Source of the DNA: JBEVEP01 sp040512755
GTDB lineage: Bacteria > Pseudomonadota > Alphaproteobacteria > Rhizobiales > Rhizobiaceae
Direction of reading: 5' to 3'
NCBI GenBank assembly: GCA_040512755.1
Contig: JBEVEP010000068.1
Location: 1 to 17,128 of the forward strand
Length of the DNA stretch: 17,128 bases
Both the position numbers and the translations under genes were made by a program. This document shows, one piece after another, positions 12,986 to 17,128 of the stretch. Every line of letters starts with the position of its first letter. Within the stretch, counting starts at the first letter, position 1. The notes under the pieces were generated by a model. It worked only from the letters and a program-made list of their open reading frames with translations. It searched no databases and was not told where the DNA came from.

Positions 12986-14488
12986 ATGTTTGGAAAACGA
13001 GGCAACGACAGTTCAAGCCGCGGAACGCCGGAGTTGCGTCCGTCCCCATCCGCGACGCAACCGGCAGGAGGCGTGGCCGTGGCGGCCCCGCCGCGCTCGC
13101 CCGAGTCGCGCCCGGGTTCGTCACAGGCTCAGCCGCCGCAGTCGCGGGCGCCGGTCGCGGCGCCGCCTCTGGCGCCCGAACCGCGCAGTGTCCAGCGCGA
13201 GCGCAGCGATACCTACTATGATACCAAGTCCCAGGTCTTTTCAGCGCTTATCGACACGATCGACCTGTCGCAGCTCGCCAAGCTCGAGCCGGACGCCGCC
13301 CGTGAGGAAATCCGCGACATCGTCAACGACATCATCGCGATCAAGAATTTCGCGATGTCGATTGCCGAGCAGGAGGAGCTTCTCGAGGACATCTGCAACG
13401 ACGTCCTGGGCTACGGTCCACTGGAGCCGCTTCTGGCGCGCGACGACATCGCCGACATCATGGTGAACGGCTCGCGGCAGGTCTTCATCGAAGTCAACGG
13501 CAAGGTCGAGCCGACCAGCATCCGCTTCCGTGACAACCAGCAGCTTCTGAACATCTGTCAGCGCATCGTCAGCCAGGTCGGCCGGCGCGTCGACGAGTCG
13601 AGCCCGATCTGCGACGCGCGCCTGCCGGACGGATCGCGCGTCAACGTCATTGCGTCGCCTTTGGCGATCGACGGAACGGCGCTCACGATCCGCAAGTTCA
13701 AGAAGGACAAGCTGACGCTCGATCAACTCGTGCGGTTCGGCGCGATCTCGCCGGAGGGCGCCGAGATCCTGAAGATCATCGGCCGCGTCCGCTGCAACAT
13801 CGTCATCTCCGGCGGCACCGGCTCCGGCAAGACGACCCTGCTGAACTGCCTGACCAACTACATCGACCGCGACGAGCGCGTGATCACCTGCGAGGACTCC
13901 GCGGAACTCCAGTTGCAGCAGCCGCATGTGGTGCGTCTCGAAACCCGCCCGCCGAACCTCGAAGGCGAAGGCGAGGTCACGATGCGCGATCTCGTAAAGA
14001 ACTGCCTGCGCATGCGTCCGGAACGCATCATCGTTGGCGAGGTGCGCGGACCGGAGGTGTTCGACCTTCTGCAGGCGATGAACACCGGCCACGATGGCTC
14101 GATGGGCACGATCCACTCGAACTCGCCGCGCGAATGCCTCAACCGTATCGAATCGATGATCGCCATGGGCGGCTATTCGCTGCCCCAGAAGACGGTGCGC
14201 GAAATCGTCGTCGGCTCGGTGGACGTCATCATCCAGGCTGCGCGCCTTCGCGATGGCTCGCGCCGCATCACCCACATCACCGAAGTGATCGGCATGGAAG
14301 GCGACGTCATCATCACGCAGGATCTGGTGCTCTACAACATCAAGGGCGAGGACGCCTCGGGCCGGCTGATCGGGCAGCACAATTCGACGGGCATCGGTCG
14401 GCCGCACTTCTGGGATCGCGCCAGATATTACGGCGAGGAGCAGCGGCTCGCCGCAGCCCTCGAGGCTATGGAGAAGCGCGTCGAGTAG
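12986..14488 (+). CDS. cpaF: Pilus assembly motor ATPase CpaF/TadA
   Basis: The 500-residue secretion ATPase (VirB11/PulE superfamily) powers pilin polymerisation at the inner membrane. Residues 1-75 are a low-complexity Pro/Ala/Ser/Arg-rich extension. The core carries Walker A GGTGSGKTT (about 276-284), the Asp box ITCEDSAEL (about 300-308), Walker B RIIVGEVRG (about 347-355) and the His box GHDGSMGTIHSNS (about 368-380). The gene follows cpaE after 23 bases, with GGGCGG shortly before the ATG. The core is highly conserved and the overall length fits rhizobial CpaF. TadA-type ATPases act with TadB and TadC, whose genes come next, but a 206-base repeat-filled gap separates them here. Confidence 0.96.
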   Translation: MFGKRGNDSSSRGTPELRPSPSATQPAGGVAVAAPPRSPESRPGSSQAQPPQSRAPVAAPPLAPEPRSVQRERSDTYYDTKSQVFSALIDTIDLSQLAKLEPDAAREEIRDIVNDIIAIKNFAMSIAEQEELLEDICNDVLGYGPLEPLLARDDIADIMVNGSRQVFIEVNGKVEPTSIRFRDNQQLLNICQRIVSQVGRRVDESSPICDARLPDGSRVNVIASPLAIDGTALTIRKFKKDKLTLDQLVRFGAISPEGAEILKIIGRVRCNIVISGGTGSGKTTLLNCLTNYIDRDERVITCEDSAELQLQQPHVVRLETRPPNLEGEGEVTMRDLVKNCLRMRPERIIVGEVRGPEVFDLLQAMNTGHDGSMGTIHSNSPRECLNRIESMIAMGGYSLPQKTVREIVVGSVDVIIQAARLRDGSRRITHITEVIGMEGDVIITQDLVLYNIKGEDASGRLIGQHNSTGIGRPHFWDRARYYGEEQRLAAALEAMEKRVE

Positions 14489-14489
14489 A

Positions 14490-14534
14490 GCATGATCCCG
14501 AAAAGTGCGTAGCGGTTTTCGGAAAAGATCATGC
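14490..14534. repeat. RIME-like palindromic repeat after cpaF
   Basis: A 45-base palindrome with arms GCATGATC/GATCATGC and inner arms CCGAAAA/TTTTCGG begins right after the cpaF stop. This sequence type recurs in rhizobial intergenic regions. A diverged relative is at 2061-2085. Confidence 0.8.
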
Positions 14535-14592
14535 GGGAATCAAAGAGTTAGAGCACGGTGATGACTCCAATAGAAATCGTCGTGATCTAGAG

Positions 14593-14635
14593 CAATTCCC
14601 GGAAAAGCGGAAACCGGTTTTCCGTCCGGAATTGC
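14593..14635. repeat. Second palindromic repeat in the cpaF-tadB gap
   Basis: CAATTCCCGGAAAA and TTTTCCGTCCGGAATTG flank GCGGAAACCGG, giving an imperfect palindrome. GAGTTAGAGC occurs both before (14545-14554) and after it (about 14648-14657), so the gap looks like a mosaic of repeat modules, as described for rhizobial intergenic elements. No gene is seen between 14489 and 14694. Confidence 0.7.
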
Positions 14636-14694
14636 GTCAAAACAAGGAGTTAGAGCGGTCAAACTCTGACTGCTCCAGCGCACGGGGGGCGGCC

Positions 14695-15708
14695 ATGTTC
14701 GGCATCGATGGTTCGATTTTGGCGTTCGTGCTTCTTGCCGGCTCCAGCGCCGGCGCGATCGCCTACGCATTTCTTTTCAAGACGATCGCGGATGAGAAGA
14801 ACGTCGGCAAGCGCCTGGAGACGGTCAAGCGTTCGGATGCGGACAAGGCACAGGTCAAGGCGTCGCGGGACCGGGTTGCCGAGGTCGCAAAGCGCCGCAA
14901 GACCGTGCAGGACACGTTGAAGGAACTCGACGACAAGCAGAAGTCCAAGGACCGCAACATCCGCAAACCGCCGCTCCGGATGCAGCTCCGGCAGGCCGGC
15001 TCGCAGATGTCCGTCGAGCGCTTCTATCTCTATTCGGTGGTTAGCGGGCTGGTTGTCACGCTGCTTGCCTTCGTGGCGGGCGCGCCGCTCATTCTACTGC
15101 CTGGCGCGCTGCTTGCCGGCGTCGTCGGCCTGCCGCGCTGGGTTATCGCCTTCAAGCGGTCGCGCCGCGTGAAGGCGTTCCTGCAGGAATTTCCCAACGC
15201 GCTGGACGTGATCGTTCGTGCGGTGAAATCGGGGCTTCCGCTGAATGACGGCATCCGTCTGATCGCCGCGGAATCGCCGGAACCGGTGCGCTCGGAATTC
15301 CGCCGCATCGTGGAGTCCCAGCAGATTGGACTTTCCATTCCCGAGGCCGCATTGCGCATGGGCGAGACGATGCCCTGCCCCGAGGCAAGTTTCTTCGGCA
15401 TCGTGATCCAGATCCAGCAGCAGGCCGGCGGCAATTTGTCGGAAGCGCTTGGCAACCTTTCGCGCGTTCTTCGCGACCGCAAGAAGATGAAGGCGAGGGT
15501 TCAGGCGCTGTCGATGGAAGCCAAGGCATCCGCCATGATTATCGGCGCGCTGCCGTTCATCGTCGGCTTCCTCGTCTACCTGTCGAGCCCCAACTACATC
15601 ATGCCGCTCTTCGTGACGAGCACAGGCCACATGGTCCTTGGCTGCTCGGGCATCTGGATGTCGATCGGCATCTTCGTGATGCGCAAAATGATGAATTTCG
15701 AGGTCTAG
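14695..15708 (+). CDS. tadB: Inner-membrane pilus platform protein TadB
   Basis: The 337-residue protein has an N-terminal membrane helix (about 7-28), a charged region rich in Lys/Arg/Asp (about 35-95), two central helices (about 108-145), a cytoplasmic T2SSF (GspF-like) domain (about 160-290, with FPNALDVIVRAVKSGLPLNDG and QQQAGGNLSEALGNLS) and C-terminal helices. TadB and TadC form the platform on which the CpaF motor acts. The frame is open far upstream into cpaF, but the ATG at 14695 was chosen because it has GGGGGG just before it and gives the normal first helix. The stop is 6 bases from tadC. Confidence 0.94.
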   Translation: MFGIDGSILAFVLLAGSSAGAIAYAFLFKTIADEKNVGKRLETVKRSDADKAQVKASRDRVAEVAKRRKTVQDTLKELDDKQKSKDRNIRKPPLRMQLRQAGSQMSVERFYLYSVVSGLVVTLLAFVAGAPLILLPGALLAGVVGLPRWVIAFKRSRRVKAFLQEFPNALDVIVRAVKSGLPLNDGIRLIAAESPEPVRSEFRRIVESQQIGLSIPEAALRMGETMPCPEASFFGIVIQIQQQAGGNLSEALGNLSRVLRDRKKMKARVQALSMEAKASAMIIGALPFIVGFLVYLSSPNYIMPLFVTSTGHMVLGCSGIWMSIGIFVMRKMMNFEV

Positions 15709-15714
15709 AACAAG

Positions 15715-16710
15715 ATGACCGACGACGTCGTAAAATCGCTGACCGATCCATCCTTTCTCATCGCATTGCTCGTCAGCATTGCCGTTTTCGCCACCGTCTT
15801 CACGATGCTTCCCGCGCTCAGCGGAAACCAGATGAAGACGCGCATGAAAGCCGTTGCGCTGGAGCGGGAGGAACTTCGCGCCAAGCAGCGCGCGCGCCTG
15901 GCAGCCGAATCCGACCGGCGCCGCAAGGGCGGCCTGCGCGAGGAGGAATCGCGCGTGCGCAGCATCGTCGAGCGCCTCGACCTAAGGCGCGCGCTCGCCG
16001 ACGAGAATACGCTCGCCAAGCTGAAGAATGCCGGCTTCCGGGGCCAGAACCCGCTGACGAAGTTCCTCTTCTTCCGGCTCATCCTTCCTTTTGTCGGTTT
16101 CGCGCTGGCGGCGGTCTATCTGTTTGCGCTCGGCGGTCTGCCTGAACAGACGCCGATGATCAGGGTTTTCGTCTGCGTTGTCGTCGCCTATGGCGGCTTC
16201 TACGCGCCGCTGCTCTATGTCTCAAACCGCGCTGCGAAGCGGAAGAAGTCGATCCAGCTCGCCTGGCCGGATGCTTTGGACCTCATGCTGATCTGCGTGG
16301 AATCGGGCATGTCCGTCGAGGCGGCGTTCCGCAAGGTCTCGGAAGAGATCGGCTCGCAGTCGGTGGAGCTCGCCGAGGAATTCGTGCTGACCAATGCCGA
16401 GCTTTCGTTTCTGCAGGAACGCAAGGTCGCCTATGAAAACCTCGCCAGCCGTACCGGGCTCGAAAGCGTGAAATCCGTGGCGCAAGCGCTGATCCAGGCC
16501 GAGCGCTACGGCACGCCGGTTGCCCAGGCGCTCCGCGTGCTCGCCAATGAAAGCCGCGAAATGCGCATGAACGAGGCCGAGAAGAAGGCGGCAGCCCTGC
16601 CGCCCAAGCTCACGGTGCCGATGATCCTCTTCTTCCTGCCCGTCCTGTTCGCGGTCATTCTCGGGCCGGCGATCATGCAGGCCATGGCGCTCAAGAACCC
16701 GGTAGAATAG
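15715..16710 (+). CDS. tadC: Inner-membrane pilus platform protein TadC
   Basis: The 331-residue protein has the same plan as TadB: an N-terminal helix (about 14-34), a highly charged stretch (about 40-90), two helices (about 117-172), a T2SSF domain (about 185-300, with AWPDALDLMLICVESGMSVEAAF and ALIQAERYGTPVAQALRVLA) and a hydrophobic C-terminal helix near LTVPMILFFLPVLFAVILGP. It is the second platform protein of the Tad machine and starts only 6 bases after tadB, so the two are surely co-translated; its own ribosome binding site is weak. No tadD-like TPR gene follows on this strand before the window ends. Confidence 0.94.
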   Translation: MTDDVVKSLTDPSFLIALLVSIAVFATVFTMLPALSGNQMKTRMKAVALEREELRAKQRARLAAESDRRRKGGLREEESRVRSIVERLDLRRALADENTLAKLKNAGFRGQNPLTKFLFFRLILPFVGFALAAVYLFALGGLPEQTPMIRVFVCVVVAYGGFYAPLLYVSNRAAKRKKSIQLAWPDALDLMLICVESGMSVEAAFRKVSEEIGSQSVELAEEFVLTNAELSFLQERKVAYENLASRTGLESVKSVAQALIQAERYGTPVAQALRVLANESREMRMNEAEKKAAALPPKLTVPMILFFLPVLFAVILGPAIMQAMALKNPVE

Positions 16711-16768
16711 GTCCGCCTGCCGGATGACTGCGCCCTACATCCGGCGGTCTTGTTGAGCGCATTGGGTG

Positions 16769-16920
16769 ATCCCCTCTCTTGGATTTTCTATGACTTAGCT
16801 TCGCTAAGATCATGAAAATCCTTTCTCCCCCGCAAGGGGGGAGATACGCCTGCGCGTGCGTTTCCGCTGATTGTTGATGCAGGCGATTGGCGGTGGCATC
16901 GCAGCCGCAAGAGAGGGGAT
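16769..16920. mobile_element. Short MITE-like element after tadC
   Basis: A 152-base stretch is bounded by perfect 13-base inverted ends, ATCCCCTCTCTTG and CAAGAGAGGGGAT. Inside are a CTTAGC-TTC-GCTAAG hairpin (about 16794-16808) and a TCTCCCCC/GGGGGGAGA hairpin (about 16825-16845). It has no coding capacity and no clear target duplication. It is unrelated in sequence to the elements around cpaD. It could double as a transcription barrier after tadC. Confidence 0.6.
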
Positions 16921-16951
16921 TGTTTTTTTCCGCAGGCGCAAAAGCCGGGAA

Positions 16952-17128
16952 TCATTCGCCCGAGCGCTGCGCCTCGCTCAGGATGGCAAGACACACCGCA
17001 TCGAGATTGCGCTCAATCTCGTCGTTCCAGAATCGGATCGTCCGGAACCCCTGCGTTTCGAAATGCCGGTCCCTTGCGGCATCGCGTCGTGACTCCGAGT
17101 GCTGCCCACCGTCGACCTCAACGATCAG
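16952..17128 (-). CDS. DUF559 endonuclease-like protein, C-terminal part only
   Basis: The last 58 codons of a minus-strand gene run in from the right edge. The fragment begins LIVEVDGGQHSESRRDAARD and continues through FETQGFRTIRFWNDEI to a stop at 16952-16954. This is the C-terminal half of the DUF559 (Vsr-like, PD-(D/E)xK) fold. The EVDG and QH residues fit the catalytic strand and the following helix, and GFRTIRFWN is the family's last strand. Substrate and biological role are unknown for most members. The N-terminus and any partner gene lie outside the window. It faces the tad operon tail to tail, with the 152-base element between. Confidence 0.8.
   Translation of the reverse strand: MIVEVDGGQHSESRRDAARDRHFETQGFRTIRFWNDEIERNLDAVCLAILSEAQRSGE

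Noticed and set aside
13241..14407. Long minus-strand open frame (388 codons)
   Set aside because: It lies antisense to cpaF, whose ATPase motifs are intact; the translation is dominated by Asp, Arg and Ala with no domain.
14134..14694. Upstream extension of tadB overlapping cpaF
   Set aside because: It is an out-of-frame overlap with the conserved 3' part of cpaF and then repeats; the ATG at 14695 has the ribosome binding site and the expected first helix.

Overview
The window comes from the chromosome of an alphaproteobacterium, most likely a member of the Rhizobiales close to Mesorhizobium and its relatives. Three things point there: GC-rich coding sequence, the same-strand block mutM / enoyl-CoA hydratase / rpsT that in rhizobia usually leads to dnaA, and several families of short palindromic intergenic repeats of the rhizobial mosaic (RIME-like) type. 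The genus is an inference from remembered gene order, not from a search.

Left part (1-4286). Bases 1-285 contain no convincing gene but fold well as RNA and end in a hairpin plus T-run that can work on either strand. The stretch to about 750 carries a perfect DnaA box and two GANTC sites, as expected upstream of dnaA, which should lie just outside the left edge. Four minus-strand housekeeping genes follow: rpsT (with a good promoter, a leader hairpin and a terminator), an enoyl-CoA hydratase, mutM and deoB. mutM and deoB overlap by 8 bases.

Middle and right part (4839-16710) is a tight adherence (Tad/Cpa) type IVc pilus locus. Three genes face left: two TadE-family minor pseudopilins and a secreted protein that resembles only the N-terminal domain of the CpaC secretin. 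From the divergent promoter region the pilin gene and the assembly operon run right: pilA/flp, cpaA (prepilin peptidase), cpaB, cpaC (secretin), cpaD (lipoprotein), cpaE (MinD/ParA-like localiser), cpaF (motor ATPase), tadB and tadC (inner-membrane platform). PilA is cut by CpaA, polymerised by CpaF on TadB/TadC, positioned by CpaE, and passed out through CpaC with CpaB and CpaD. CtrA-like sites in the divergent region suggest cell-cycle control.

The most striking structure is a pair of inverted copies of one ~231-bp non-coding element on either side of cpaD. Each copy is bounded by its own 6-base direct repeat, so each looks like an insertion. The first copy lies inside the 5' end of cpaD, keeps the reading frame (237 net bases), separates the good ribosome binding site from the lipoprotein signal, and supplies a new internal ATG. 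Other repeat families fill the deoB-tadE gap, the cpaF-tadB gap and the stretch after tadC. At the right edge the 3' end of a DUF559 endonuclease-like gene enters on the minus strand; tadD, often found after tadC, is not seen.
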